From positions 1-50,579 of the forward strand of contig CAMENN010000005.1 of assembly GCA_945928315.1 (NCBI GenBank): a stretch of 50,579 bases of DNA. Direction: 5' to 3'. Source of the stretch: an uncultured Clostridia bacterium (GTDB lineage Bacteria > Bacillota > Clostridia > Christensenellales > Aristaeellaceae). Below, piece after piece: positions 8,937 to 18,599 of this stretch. Made by a program: the position numbers and the translations under genes. The notes beneath the pieces are model-generated. The model saw only the letters and a program-made list of their open reading frames with translations, was not told the origin of the DNA and did no database searches. Every line of letters begins with the position of its first letter. Within the stretch, counting starts at the first letter, position 1.

Positions 8937-9410
8937 TCACTGTACGCCGCTGAAGCTGGCGACGAGCTCGTCGATCTGGTCGCGCAGCTGCGTGGTCAGG
9001 TCGGTGAGCACGCTGCCCGCCTGCAATCGCGTGTCGCACTGATCGAGCGTGCTCACGCAGCTGGTGAGCAGGTCCGCGTCAGCGACGAGCGTGCCCGCGC
9101 CGTAGATGTTCGCCGTCAGCGTGTTGAGGCTTTGCAGCGTGTAGATGTGGCCGCGCACCGTGGCCAGCAGCGAGGCCGTGTTCGTGCCGCTGGACTGCGT
9201 CAGGCGGTAGACGGCGTTCTGCGCGGAGCCAGCTTCGCTGACGGCCCGGGCGATGAGCGCCTCGCTGGTGGCCTCGCTCACGCGGGCGGCCTTCACATAG
9301 GCGAAGGTCACGCCGACCAGCGCAATGATCAGGATGAATATGATGATGTACAGAAGACGGACGAGCTGTTTGTTCTTGCGCCGGCCGCTGCCGGCCTGAA
9401 ATGAATACAT
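8937..9410 (-). CDS. Hypothetical protein with one N-terminal TM helix
   Basis: MYSFQAGSGRRKNKQ + hydrophobic LVRLLYIIIFILIIALVGVTFAYV + helical Ser/Thr/Ala-rich tail; SD aaaggagg. Confidence 0.7.
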   Translation of the reverse strand: MYSFQAGSGRRKNKQLVRLLYIIIFILIIALVGVTFAYVKAARVSEATSEALIARAVSEAGSAQNAVYRLTQSSGTNTASLLATVRGHIYTLQSLNTLTANIYGAGTLVADADLLTSCVSTLDQCDTRLQAGSVLTDLTTQLRDQIDELVASFSGVQ

Positions 9411-9591
9411 AGGCAACCTCCTTTGACCGTTGCAGGAACGGTCATGCTCCGCACCATTATAGCACAACATGCGGATGGAGGTAAAGGAGGCTAATTTCCC
9501 GCAAAACCGACATTTGCGTGGAGCGAATGCGTGAAAATCTGTCGGATTGTGGTGAAAAAGTGGAGAATATGGCCCAAATCCGTGCAGAGAC

Positions 9592-9621
9592 TTGAAGACC
9601 GGCGGCAAAATGGCGTATAAT
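9592..9621 (+). promoter_or_regulatory. Candidate sigma-A promoter of cmk
   Basis: TTGAAG-18-TATAAT. Confidence 0.55.
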
Positions 9622-9672
9622 TGAAACAACAGCAAAGGCGGCATGCGCTGCCGGTTTGGGGAGGAAGACATC

Positions 9673-10347
9673 ATGCCGATGAACATTGCCATCGACGGGC
9701 CGGTGGGGGCGGGAAAGTCCTCCATCGCGGACGCGGTGGCCGGAAAACTGGGCATTCTGCATCTGGATACGGGCGCGATGTACCGCGCCCTCGCGCTCTA
9801 TGCGCTGCGCAGCGGCGTGGAGCTGACGGATGAGGCCGCGGTCAGCGCCTGCTGCGCGCAAGCGGACATCGCCGTGGGCTACGCGGACGGGCGTCAGCGC
9901 ACGCTGCTCTCCGGCGAGGACGTGAGCGACCTCATCCGCACGGGCGAGGTTTCCGCGGCCGCGAGCGTCGTCTCGAAGTGGCCGGCTGTGCGCGAGCGCA
10001 TGGTCGCGCTGCAGCAGGAGCTCGCCAGGAAGGGGAACATGCTCATCGACGGGCGGGACATCGGCACCGTCGTGCTGGCGGATTCCCCCTGCAAGATCTA
10101 TCTGACTGCCTCGGCGGAGGAACGCGCCCGCAGGCGGTATCTGCAGAATCTCGAAAAGGGTGACAATACGCCCTTTGAGGACGTGCTTGCGGCGCTCAAC
10201 GCACGCGACGCGCAGGACATGGGCCGCGCGGTCAGCCCGCTGCGGCAGGCGGAGGACGCGGTGCTCGTGGATTCCACGGACATGACGCGCGAGGAGGTCG
10301 TCGATGCGATCGTGAGGATTGTGGAGGGCATCTATGGAAAGCAATAA
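9673..10347 (+). CDS. cmk: Cytidylate kinase
   Basis: IAIDGPVGAGKSSIADAVAGKLGILHLDTGAMYRALAL, DGRDIGTVV, ARRRYLQ. Confidence 0.95.
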   Translation: MPMNIAIDGPVGAGKSSIADAVAGKLGILHLDTGAMYRALALYALRSGVELTDEAAVSACCAQADIAVGYADGRQRTLLSGEDVSDLIRTGEVSAAASVVSKWPAVRERMVALQQELARKGNMLIDGRDIGTVVLADSPCKIYLTASAEERARRRYLQNLEKGDNTPFEDVLAALNARDAQDMGRAVSPLRQAEDAVLVDSTDMTREEVVDAIVRIVEGIYGKQ

Positions 10348-11131
10348 GCAGGGCGGCGCGGCCGTGCAGGAGGCTCCTGTTGCGCAGGAAGCGACGGCGG
10401 CTCAGGCAGCGCCTGCCGCTCAGGCAGCGCCTGCCGCGCAGGCAGCGCCGGTTCAGGAAGCCCCGGCTGCACGCAAGGCGAAGCAGCCGGAGCCGATTCA
10501 GATGGCGAAGACGAAGCGCACGGTCATCTATTCCATCGTGGTGTTTCTGTACTGGATTATCGTCAAGCTGATCTTCTTCATGCGCTTCGAGGGCCGGGAG
10601 AACATCCCGAAGGACAAAAACGTCATCCTCATGGGCAACCACCAGTGCCTCCTGGACCCGGTGACGCTGGCGCTGTGCGCGCGCGACCGCGAGATTCACT
10701 TCATGGGCAAGAAGGAGCTGTGGAACAACAGGCTCCTCGGATGGGTGTTCACGCAGGTGCACGGCTTCCCGGTCGACCGCGGCAACATGGACATGGGCGC
10801 CATCCGCACGGCGATGGGCGTGCTCAAGGGCGGCGAAACGCTGGGCATCTTCCCGGAGGGCACGCGCTCGAGGGACGGCTACATGCTCCCGCTGCTCTCC
10901 GGCGCGAGCATGCTGGCGCTGCGCAGCGGCTGCGAGGTCATTCCCGTGTACATCGACGGGCGCTACAAGCCCTTCCGCCGCATGACTGTGCGCGTGGGCA
11001 GGGCGGTGGAGATGGACGACCTGCGCGCCGGGCGCGTGACCAAGGAGAGCTGCGACGAGCTGACCGGGCGCATCGAGGAAGAGTTCTATGCGCTCAGCGG
11101 CGGCAAGTCCCGCCGGCCGAAAACGGAATAA
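10334..11131 (+). CDS. plsC: 1-acyl-sn-glycerol-3-phosphate acyltransferase with Ala/Gln/Pro-rich N-terminal extension
   Basis: GNHQCLLDPV (HX4D-type), FPEGTRSR, VIPVYIDGRY; overlaps cmk by 14 nt. Confidence 0.88.
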   Translation: MESNKQGGAAVQEAPVAQEATAAQAAPAAQAAPAAQAAPVQEAPAARKAKQPEPIQMAKTKRTVIYSIVVFLYWIIVKLIFFMRFEGRENIPKDKNVILMGNHQCLLDPVTLALCARDREIHFMGKKELWNNRLLGWVFTQVHGFPVDRGNMDMGAIRTAMGVLKGGETLGIFPEGTRSRDGYMLPLLSGASMLALRSGCEVIPVYIDGRYKPFRRMTVRVGRAVEMDDLRAGRVTKESCDELTGRIEEEFYALSGGKSRRPKTE

Positions 11132-11140
11132 GGACAAGGC

Positions 11141-11283
11141 CGCTTGAAGCCGCGCGAAGCGAGGAAGGGGTCTGGGGACTAAGTCCCCAGGCTAGGGGTT
11201 TGGGGGATGAAATCCCCCAACGTTCTCCCATCGCGAAGCGATCCAGGAAGAAAGCAGTCAGGGAGCGAAGCGACACCTGACGT
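11141..11283 (+). repeat. R-family structured repeat, copy R5 (two-hairpin subtype)
   Basis: CCGCGCGAAGCGAGGAAGGGGTC TGGGGACTAAGTCCCCA ... GGGGGATGAAATCCCCC ... ATCGCGAAGCGAT ... GTCAGGGAGCGAAGCGACACCTGACG. Confidence 0.9.
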
Positions 11284-11630
11284 CGGGTTTCCTGAAGGCC
11301 CGAATGGATTGGAGAGCGGGATCAAAAATGGAGCGGACAGCTGCGCATGGCGGCGGTCAGCTCCGGTGTTTTGTCTCACCGGAAGCTGCGCAGTCCAAAC
11401 GTACGATAGGCACCGAACAGCACGATTCGGTCAATCTGTTTGGAGCGGTCGCGGTCTCTGGCCGCATTTTTGGTGTGACACCGCCCGCGCGGCGGGATGC
11501 TCAAAAAAATTTCGAAAAAAGAAAATTTCTTGCAGGAAATCCGCAGAACGTATAGAACATAAAAAGATGGGGTAAATGGAAGGGTGGAACTGTACCCTTC
11601 GGAAGGACGCCCAACCGGCAGGAGTGACCT

Positions 11631-12488
11631 ATGGAACTGACGATCGGCAAGCACGCGGGCTTCTGCTTCGGCGTGCGGCGCGCGGTGCAGACCGCCTTTG
11701 ACGCCGCAAAGACGGAGGTCCCCTGCGTCACGCTCGGCCCGCTCATCCACAATCCGCAGGAGGTCGAGCGCCTCGAGCGCGCAGGCATCCGTGCGGTGGC
11801 CTCGCTCGACGAGGTTGAGCCCGGGCAGACGGTCATCATCCGCTCCCATGGCGTGACGCCGGATGTCTATGCCCGGTGCGAGGCGCGCGGCATCCGCTAT
11901 ATCGACGCGACCTGCCCGCATGTCGCCCACATCCACGAGCTCGTCAGGACGTACAGCGAGGGCGGGGATGCCGTGCTCATCGTCGGCGAGGCGGAGCATC
12001 CCGAGGTCGTCGGCATCGCCGGCTGGGCCGCGGGACCGGTGTTCATCCTGCCCGACGCGCAGGCCGCAAGGGCGGCGCAGCTGCCCCGGCGCGCGATGGT
12101 CGTCGCCCAGACCACCATCCGGCGCGAGCGCTTTGAAGAGGTCCTCGCCGTGCTGCGCGAGCGCGTGGGCGAGCTGACCGTGCGCATGACCATCTGCGCG
12201 GCGACGAGCCAGCGCCAGCAGGAGGCCGGGGAGCTCTCCCGGCAGGCCGATGTGATGGTCGTCGTCGGCGGCAGAAACAGCTCCAATACCCAAAAGCTCT
12301 ATGAGACGTGCCGGGCCCGCTGCCCGCGCACGCTGCTGGTGGAAACGCCGGAGGACCTGCCCGAGGGCGCGTTCTCCGCGACGGACCGCGTGGCGATCAC
12401 CGCAGGCGCGTCCACACCGCAATGGCTGCTCGATCAGGTGCGCGCGCGCATCGAAGCGGGCACAGCGCAAGACAGCGCAAAAGAATAA
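11631..12488 (+). CDS. ispH: 4-hydroxy-3-methylbut-2-enyl diphosphate reductase
   Basis: HAGFCFGVRRAV, LGPLIHNPQEVERL, IDATCPHVAHIH, AATSQRQQEA, VVVGGRNSSNTQKL, TAGASTPQWLLDQV. Confidence 0.95.
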   Translation: MELTIGKHAGFCFGVRRAVQTAFDAAKTEVPCVTLGPLIHNPQEVERLERAGIRAVASLDEVEPGQTVIIRSHGVTPDVYARCEARGIRYIDATCPHVAHIHELVRTYSEGGDAVLIVGEAEHPEVVGIAGWAAGPVFILPDAQAARAAQLPRRAMVVAQTTIRRERFEEVLAVLRERVGELTVRMTICAATSQRQQEAGELSRQADVMVVVGGRNSSNTQKLYETCRARCPRTLLVETPEDLPEGAFSATDRVAITAGASTPQWLLDQVRARIEAGTAQDSAKE

Positions 12489-12530
12489 GGCGTATCCCGG
12501 CGGTGCCCCCGCCGTGATCCAATAAAGTAT

Positions 12531-12566
12531 GTATCATTTCCGGGCCCAACCGCCCGGCAGAGATAC
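12531..12566 (+). promoter_or_regulatory. 5' leader hairpin of rpsA
   Basis: GTATC-attt-CCGGGC-ccaacc-GCCCGG-caga-GATAC just upstream of the SD TTGAGGAGGT. Confidence 0.6.
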
Positions 12567-12585
12567 TTGAGGAGGTAGTACCCAC

Positions 12586-13713
12586 ATGAACGACATGGAA
12601 AAGAATCAGATTCCCGAGGGCAGCGAGGACTTTGCCGCGATGCTCGAGGAGACGATGATCAAGTTCCGCCCCGGTCAGATCGTCAAAGGCGTCGTGGCTC
12701 AGGTGAGCGATGACGGCGTCGTCGTGAGCATTCCCGGCAAGGCTGACGGCTACATCAAGAAGAACGATCTGGTCACCGCCGATGCCAAGGTCGGCGACGA
12801 GATCGAAGCCGAGATTGTCAAGCTCAACGACGGCGAAGGCTATGTGCTCCTCTCCGAGCGCAAGGTCATGGCCAGCAAGAACTGGGAAAAGCTCATCGCC
12901 GAGTATGACACCGGCGCGTGCGTCGAGGCCACCGGCCGCGAGGCCGTCAACGGCGGCCTGATCGCCGATGTGATGGGCGTCCGTGCGTTCATCCCGGCCT
13001 CCCATCTGTCCCGCCGCTTCGTCGAGAACATCGGCGAGTTCGTCGGCAAGACGATGACCGTCAAGATCATCGAGGTTGACAAGGCCAAGAAGCGCATCGT
13101 CGCCAGCCGCAAGGCGTATCTGCTCGACGAGAAGAAGAAGGCCTGGGAGAAGATCGAGAAGGATCAGGTTGTCACCGGCATCGTCCGCCGCCTGACCGAC
13201 TTCGGCGCGTTCGTCGACATCGGCGGCGTCGATGGCCTCATCCATGTGACCGATCTCGCCTGGCACCGCGTCAAGCATCCCTCCGAGATCGTGACCCCGG
13301 GCCAGGAGGTTCAGGTCAAGATCATCGGCGTCGACAAGGAAAAGGAGCGCATCCAGCTGAGCCTGAAGGCGCTGCAGCCCCAGCCGTGGGACGTCGCCGA
13401 GGAGAAGTACCCGGTCGGCTCCATCGTCGAGGGCAAGGTCGTCCGCATCACCACGTTCGGCGCGTTCGTGGAGCTCGAGCCGGGTCTTGACGGCCTGGTG
13501 CACATCTCCCAGTGCGCGCTCAAGCGCATCGCGAAGGTCGAGGACGCCGTGCAGGTCGGCCAGATCGTCCGCGTGAAGGTGCTCAAGGTGGACACCGAGG
13601 CCAAGCGCATCAGCCTGTCCATCCGCGAGGCGCTGACCGACGAGGTCGATTACAACGCCGAGGTGCAGGGCCTGGACTTCGAGGATGTCGAGGAGACCCC
13701 GGACGCGGAGTAA
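12586..13713 (+). CDS. rpsA: 30S ribosomal protein S1-like protein, four S1 domains
   Basis: Four S1 repeats, e.g. [31 protein letters not shown] and [29 protein letters not shown]. Confidence 0.92.
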   Translation: MNDMEKNQIPEGSEDFAAMLEETMIKFRPGQIVKGVVAQVSDDGVVVSIPGKADGYIKKNDLVTADAKVGDEIEAEIVKLNDGEGYVLLSERKVMASKNWEKLIAEYDTGACVEATGREAVNGGLIADVMGVRAFIPASHLSRRFVENIGEFVGKTMTVKIIEVDKAKKRIVASRKAYLLDEKKKAWEKIEKDQVVTGIVRRLTDFGAFVDIGGVDGLIHVTDLAWHRVKHPSEIVTPGQEVQVKIIGVDKEKERIQLSLKALQPQPWDVAEEKYPVGSIVEGKVVRITTFGAFVELEPGLDGLVHISQCALKRIAKVEDAVQVGQIVRVKVLKVDTEAKRISLSIREALTDEVDYNAEVQGLDFEDVEETPDAE

Positions 13714-13735
13714 TTTCCAAAAGATAAGGGATCGT

Positions 13736-13762
13736 GACCGCTCTGCGGCGCGGTCCCTTTTT
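13736..13762 (+). terminator. Intrinsic terminator of rpsA
   Basis: GACCGC-tctgcggc-GCGGTC-ccTTTTT. Confidence 0.75.
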
Positions 13763-13834
13763 GCATCCGGATGAGGCGGATGGGCCCGCAGCGGACATTC
13801 CGATGGGCAATTTGTATCTTTGGAACGGTTCCGA

Positions 13835-13863
13835 TTGACTTTTGCCCCGCCGTGAAGTATCAT
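13835..13863 (+). promoter_or_regulatory. Candidate sigma-A promoter of ftsH
   Basis: TTGACT-17-TATCAT; GGAACgGTTCC dyad at 13822-13832 just upstream. Confidence 0.6.
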
Positions 13864-13911
13864 GGGGCCATCACGAGACGGGGTGCGCCGCCGCCCCGGA
13901 AAGGAAAGGCT

Positions 13912-15819
13912 ATGAACGAAAAGAAAGACTCGAAAAAGCCGCTGATCGTCTACTATATCATTGCGCTGATCGTGGTCATGCTGCTCAACGCGCTGCTCTT
14001 CCCGCAGATTCAGCGCTACAGCGTCAAGGAGGTCGCCTACTCCGAGTTCCTCACGATGCTCGAAGAGGGAAAGATCAAGTCCGTCCAGATCGACGACACA
14101 CAGATCGCCTTCACCCCGACCGAGCAGCTCGACGACGGCAAGGCTACCTACTATGTGACCAACCGCGTCACGGCGGATGACAAGATCGTCGACCGCCTGC
14201 TCGACGCTGGCGTGACCTTCACGCAGATCGTCCCGGAGGAGATGAGCCCGATCATCGAGTTCCTGCTCTCCTGGGTGCTGCCGCTGGTCATCTTCTACGC
14301 CCTCGGCTCGTTTATGTTCCGCAGGATGAGCAAGCAGATGGGCGGCAATTCCATGACGTTCGGCAAGTCGAACGCCAAGGTCTACGTCGAGGCGCAGACC
14401 GGCAAGACGTTTGACGACGTCGCGGGCGAGGACGAGGCCAAGGACGCCCTCAAGGAGATCGTCGATTTCCTGCACGACCCGCAGAAGTACCGCGACATCG
14501 GCGCGAAGCTGCCCAAGGGCGCGCTGCTCGTCGGCCCTCCCGGCACCGGCAAGACGCTGCTGGCCAAGGCCGTCGCGGGCGAGGCGAAGGTGCCGTTCTT
14601 CTCCATCTCCGGCTCGGAGTTCGTGGAGATGTTCGTCGGCATGGGCGCGGCGCGCGTTCGCGACCTGTTCAAGCAGGCTGGAGAAAAGGCGCCGTGCATC
14701 GTGTTCATCGACGAGATCGACGCCATCGGCAAGAAACGCGACGCCGCGGGCGTCGGCGGCAACGACGAGCGCGAGCAGACGCTCAACCAGCTGCTCACCG
14801 AAATGGACGGCTTTGACGCCGGCAAGGGCGTCGTCATCCTGGCGGCGACCAACCGCCCGGAGATCCTCGACAAGGCGCTGCTGCGCCCTGGCCGCTTTGA
14901 CCGGCGCATCCCGGTGGAGCTGCCCGACCTGGCCGGCCGCGAGGCGATCCTGCGCGTGCATGCCAGGGACGTGAAGACCGAGCCGAACATCGACTACACG
15001 CAGGTGGCGCGCGCCACCAGCGGCTGCTCCGGCGCGGAGCTGGCCAACATCGTCAATGAGGCCGCCATCGCCGCCGTCAAGGACGGCCGCAAGAGCGTCG
15101 CCCAGCGCGACATGGAGGAGGCGATCGAGATCGTCATCGCCGGCTATCAGCGCAAGAACGCCGTCGTCTCCCAGCGCGACAAGCTGACCGTCTCCTATCA
15201 CGAGATCGGCCACGCGCTCGTCGCGGCGAAGCTCGAGAACGCCGCGCCCGTGCAGAAGATCACCATCATCCCGCGCACGTCCGGCGCGCTGGGCTACACC
15301 ATGCAGGTGGACGAGGAGGAGCGCCTGCTGATGACCCGCGAGCAGATCCTCGACAAGATCACCACCTTCTGCGGCGGCCGCGCGGCGGAGGCGCTCATCT
15401 TCGGGCGCATCACCAGCGGCGCGAGCAACGACATCGAGCAGGCGACCAAGCTCGCCCGCATGATGATCACCCGCCTGGGCATGAGCGACACCTTCGGCAT
15501 GATGGCGCTGGAGACCCAGAGCGGCCAGTACCTCTCCGGCGACGCGAACCTCGTCTGCTCCGATCAGACCGCGGCTCGCATCGACGTGGAGGTCAAGCAG
15601 ATCATCGCCCAGTGCTACGAGCGCGCGATGCAGATTCTGACCGACAACAAGGAGAAGCTGCACGAGCTGGCAAAGATCCTGCTGGAGAAGGAGACGATCA
15701 CCGGCATCGAGTTCATGGCCGTGCTCGCGCCGAACCAGCTGCCCTCCACCTTTGAGCCGACGGATGCGGCGCAGAGCGGCGCGCAGGGCGATGCGCAGAC
15801 CGACGGGGGACAGGCGTGA
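13912..15819 (+). CDS. ftsH: ATP-dependent zinc metalloprotease FtsH
   Basis: TM N-terminus, Walker [26 protein letters not shown], zinc motif HEIGH. Confidence 0.97.
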   Translation: MNEKKDSKKPLIVYYIIALIVVMLLNALLFPQIQRYSVKEVAYSEFLTMLEEGKIKSVQIDDTQIAFTPTEQLDDGKATYYVTNRVTADDKIVDRLLDAGVTFTQIVPEEMSPIIEFLLSWVLPLVIFYALGSFMFRRMSKQMGGNSMTFGKSNAKVYVEAQTGKTFDDVAGEDEAKDALKEIVDFLHDPQKYRDIGAKLPKGALLVGPPGTGKTLLAKAVAGEAKVPFFSISGSEFVEMFVGMGAARVRDLFKQAGEKAPCIVFIDEIDAIGKKRDAAGVGGNDEREQTLNQLLTEMDGFDAGKGVVILAATNRPEILDKALLRPGRFDRRIPVELPDLAGREAILRVHARDVKTEPNIDYTQVARATSGCSGAELANIVNEAAIAAVKDGRKSVAQRDMEEAIEIVIAGYQRKNAVVSQRDKLTVSYHEIGHALVAAKLENAAPVQKITIIPRTSGALGYTMQVDEEERLLMTREQILDKITTFCGGRAAEALIFGRITSGASNDIEQATKLARMMITRLGMSDTFGMMALETQSGQYLSGDANLVCSDQTAARIDVEVKQIIAQCYERAMQILTDNKEKLHELAKILLEKETITGIEFMAVLAPNQLPSTFEPTDAAQSGAQGDAQTDGGQA

Positions 15820-16094
15820 TGCTTCGGGGAATCTGGATCGTCTACCTTATGCTCAACGTCATCGCGTTTTCTCTCTTCGGGCTGGACAAGCAGCGTGCCA
15901 AAAGGGGCCTGTGGCGCATTCGCGAGAGCGCACTGCTGGCCGTCATCTGGCTGATGGGCGGCGTGGGCGCGTGGCTGGGCATGCGGCTGTTCCGCCATAA
16001 GACGCAGAAGCGCCGGTTTGTCATCAGCGCGAACGTCGCGTCCGTGCTGCAGCTGGCGCTCATTGCGCTGGCGACCATTCGATTGATGGCATAA
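15819..16094 (+). CDS. DUF1294 membrane protein
   Basis: FGLDKQRAKRGLWRIRESALLAVIWLMGGVGAWLGMRLFRHKTQKRRF; ATGA overlap with ftsH. Confidence 0.85.
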   Translation: MLRGIWIVYLMLNVIAFSLFGLDKQRAKRGLWRIRESALLAVIWLMGGVGAWLGMRLFRHKTQKRRFVISANVASVLQLALIALATIRLMA

Positions 16095-16150
16095 TCCCTG
16101 GCCGGAGTCCGTGTGGGCTCCGGCATCTTTGAATTGAAGGAGGCTTTCCG

Positions 16151-17212
16151 ATGAACGAACGCTATGAGGCCGTGTGGGCGATGCTTGCGGCGCAGCCGCG
16201 GGAGACGCTGGGCTTCTTCCCGACGCCGCTGACCCGGCTCGACCGCCTGTCCGCGCAGCTGGGCGTGAATCTCTACGTCAAGCGCGACGACTTCTCGGGC
16301 ATGAGCCTGTTCGGCGGCAACAAGATCCGCAAGCTCGAGTACCTGCTGGGCGACGCCGTGGCGAAGGGCTGCGACACTGTGTTCACCTACGGCGCGACGC
16401 AGTCGAACCACGCCATGCAGACCGTGACCGCGTGCAGGCGGCTCGGCCTGACGCCCATCCTGTACCTGAATGCCTACGTGCAGCCGGACGAAAACGACGT
16501 GCGCTCCAACATGCTGCTCGACCGCATCCTCGGCGCCGAGATGCACATCGTCGAGAGTCTGCCGGGCGAAACGGAGGCACAGACCGAGGCGCGTTGCTTC
16601 GCCATGGGCAGGGAGCACGCCGCGAGACTTGAGGCGGAGGGACACCGCTGCTACGACGTGCCGATGGGCGGCGCGAGCCCCGTCGGCTCCTGCGGCTTCA
16701 TCGGCGGCTATCTGGAGTTCGTGCAGCAGTGCGATGATCTGGGCATCGACCCGGACTTTGTCTATACCGCGACCGGCACCGGCGGCACCCTCGCCGGACT
16801 GACAGCGGGGCACAGGCTGCTTGCAAAGCGCGCGCGGATCACCGCCATCGCCGTCAGCCCCAAGGACGCGGGCTACGAGGCCCGCTGCGCGGCGCTGGGC
16901 ACGCAGGCGCTGCGGCAGCTGGGCAGCGCGGAGACGCTTGAAGCGGCGGACTTCGCCGTCGACCGCGGGTACTTCGCGCCGGGCTATGAGCAGCCCAACG
17001 CGGCTGCGACCGAGGCCATCCGCCTGCTCGCGCGCACGGAGGGCCTGCTCGTCGATCCGGTGTATACCGGCAAGGCGTTCGCGGGGCTGCTCGACCATGT
17101 GCGCACGGGGAAGGTGCCGCAGGGCAGCACTGTCGTGTTCTGGCATACCGGCGGCGCGACCGCGCTCTTCGCGGAGAAGGAGATTCTCGGCGACCTCAGT
17201 CAAGAGGATTAA
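16151..17212 (+). CDS. D-cysteine desulfhydrase / ACC deaminase-family PLP enzyme
   Basis: FFPTPLTRLDRLS, LYVKRDDFSGMSLFGGNKIRKLEYLL, TYGATQSNHAMQT, TGTGGTLAGL. Confidence 0.85.
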   Translation: MNERYEAVWAMLAAQPRETLGFFPTPLTRLDRLSAQLGVNLYVKRDDFSGMSLFGGNKIRKLEYLLGDAVAKGCDTVFTYGATQSNHAMQTVTACRRLGLTPILYLNAYVQPDENDVRSNMLLDRILGAEMHIVESLPGETEAQTEARCFAMGREHAARLEAEGHRCYDVPMGGASPVGSCGFIGGYLEFVQQCDDLGIDPDFVYTATGTGGTLAGLTAGHRLLAKRARITAIAVSPKDAGYEARCAALGTQALRQLGSAETLEAADFAVDRGYFAPGYEQPNAAATEAIRLLARTEGLLVDPVYTGKAFAGLLDHVRTGKVPQGSTVVFWHTGGATALFAEKEILGDLSQED

Positions 17213-17267
17213 CGTCATCCGCAGAGTAACGAGCCATAAGCGCGAAGCGAGGAAGGGGTCTGGGGAC

Positions 17268-17362
17268 CCGGGAAACTCGCATAGTCGTGCCGCAAGCGGC
17301 ACTCCTTGCGATTTCCGACGCTCCGCCTGCCTGTTTCCCGCACTGCGGGCGGCAGGCTCCGG
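17268..17362 (+). repeat. S-family repeat (95 nt) in the hairpin-1 loop of R6
   Basis: CCGGGAAACTCGCATAGTCGTGCCGCAAGCGGCAC...GGCGGCAGGCTCCGG; about 88/95 identical by eye to 36130-36224. Confidence 0.88.
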
Positions 17363-17387
17363 TCCCAGGCTAGGGGTTTGGGGGGGA

Positions 17388-17482
17388 CCGAAGCCGAGCG
17401 CGCCCTGTGGGCGGAGAAGCGAGGCGGAGCGTCGGGAACTGCAAGGAGCACAGGCAACGGTGCGACTATGCAGGCTCCCCGG
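17388..17482 (-). repeat. Inverted, diverged S-family repeat (95 nt) in the hairpin-2 loop of R6
   Basis: Reverse complement CCGGGGAGCCTGCATAGTCGCACCG...CTCCTTGCAGTTCCCGACGCTCCGCC...GGCTTCGG shares blocks with the S copy at 17268. Confidence 0.75.
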
Positions 17483-17722
17483 ACTGAAATCCCCCAACGT
17501 CCTCCATCGCGAAGCGATCAAAAAAGAAAGCAGTCAGGGAGCGAAGCGATACCTGACGGGGGCGTTCCGTAAGCCTTCATCAGATTTGATCAAAGCATAG
17601 GCCCGCCTTCTTTTTGCAAACCATCGCTCATCCCATCCCGCCGCACGCGGACCGCCGTTCCCGGCCTCCGCTCGCGGCGGTTTTCTGTCTCCGAACTTTT
17701 TCAAAAACCCTCGAAACACCCC

Positions 17723-17753
17723 TTGACCCTGACGTAACGTCAGGGTGTATCCT
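17723..17753 (+). promoter_or_regulatory. MerR-type promoter/operator
   Basis: TTGACC-19-TATCCT with perfect dyad CCCTGACGT-A-ACGTCAGGG (17727-17745). Confidence 0.8.
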
Positions 17754-17797
17754 GTATCCGTGGTGCGAACCCAACGACGCAAAACCGGAGGAATCCC

Positions 17798-18529
17798 ATG
17801 AAGATCCAGGAAGCGGCCCGCCTCACCGGCGTGACCGAGCGCACCCTGCGCTACTATGACCGCATCGGCCTGCTGCACCCCAGCGGCATGACCGAAAGCG
17901 GCTACCGCCTCTATGACGAGGACGCGCTGCGGCGCCTGCAGCAGATCCTGTTTTTCCGGGAGCTGGGCTTTCCGCTCGCGCAGATCCGCGAGATCATGGA
18001 CAGCCCTGGCTATGACATGAACGAAGCGCTCCGCCGCCATCGCCTGCTGCTCGTCGCTGAGCGCGACAGGCTGAACGGCCTCATCGACCTGGCCGAGCGC
18101 ACATTGAAGGGAGAAAATGACATGAGCTTTGACGCCTTTGACCGCAGCGGCATCGACCGCCAGCGCGACGCGTACGCCGAGGAGGCCCGCCGGCGCTGGG
18201 GCGGCACCGACGCCTACGCCGAGAGCGAGAAAAAGACCGCCGGATACGGCAAGGAGAAGTGGGCCTCCGTGGAGGAGGAGGCGGATGAAATCTTCGCCGC
18301 GTTTGCCGCACTGCGCGGCCATGCGCCTGACGAGCCTGACGTGCAGGCCCTCGTCGCACGCTGGCAGGCGCACATCACGCGGAACTACTACGCCTGCACG
18401 AAGGAAATCCTCGCCGGGCTGGGGCAGATGTACACCGCCGACGAGCGGTTCATGCAGAACATCGACCGCGCCGGGGCGGGCACCGCGCAGCTGATGAGCG
18501 ACGCCATCGCCGTTTATTGCGCGAAATGA
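17798..18529 (+). CDS. MerR-family regulator with TipAS-like C-terminal drug-sensing domain
   Basis: MKIQEAARLTGVTERTLRYYDRIGLLHPSGMTESGYRLYDEDALRRLQQILFFRELGFPL plus a TipAS-like helical domain. Confidence 0.88.
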   Translation: MKIQEAARLTGVTERTLRYYDRIGLLHPSGMTESGYRLYDEDALRRLQQILFFRELGFPLAQIREIMDSPGYDMNEALRRHRLLLVAERDRLNGLIDLAERTLKGENDMSFDAFDRSGIDRQRDAYAEEARRRWGGTDAYAESEKKTAGYGKEKWASVEEEADEIFAAFAALRGHAPDEPDVQALVARWQAHITRNYYACTKEILAGLGQMYTADERFMQNIDRAGAGTAQLMSDAIAVYCAK

Positions 18530-18599
18530 GCGCACGGAGCTGTTCAAACGCCCCGGAATGTGTTATACTTCCTTCCCATACGGGAAGGGAGTGAGCAGA

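Larger units (their letters stand above)
17239..17561 (+). repeat. R-family structured repeat, copy R6, interrupted by two S insertions
   Basis: Ends match R5: GCGCGAAGCGAGGAAGGGGTCTGGGGAC ... CCAGGCTAGGGGTTTGGGGG ... GAAATCCCCCAACGT ... ATCGCGAAGCGAT ... GTCAGGGAGCGAAGCGATACCTGACGG. Confidence 0.9.

Noticed and set aside
11340-11400. CTGCGCA...TGCGCAG stem with inner CCGGTG/CACCGG between plsC and ispH as a riboswitch
   Set aside because: Stem-loop is real by eye but matches no riboswitch class I recognise and has no switchable partner; left unassigned.
11577-11620. T-box-like AAGGGTGGAACTGTACCCTT upstream of ispH
   Set aside because: Resembles the T-box core only superficially; no specifier stem, no terminator U-tract, and ispH is not an expected T-box target.
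12397-15663. 1088-aa minus-strand ORF opposite rpsA/ftsH
   Set aside because: Shadow ORF of high-GC genes; Arg/Asp/His/Val-rich composition and no recognisable domain, while the plus strand encodes clear rpsA and ftsH.
18571-18588. CCTTCCC-atac-GGGAAGG before the nucleotidyltransferase SD as an RNA thermometer
   Set aside because: The likely -10 (TATACT at 18564-18569) would start transcription inside the hairpin, so it cannot fold fully in the mRNA; a DNA operator is equally possible.
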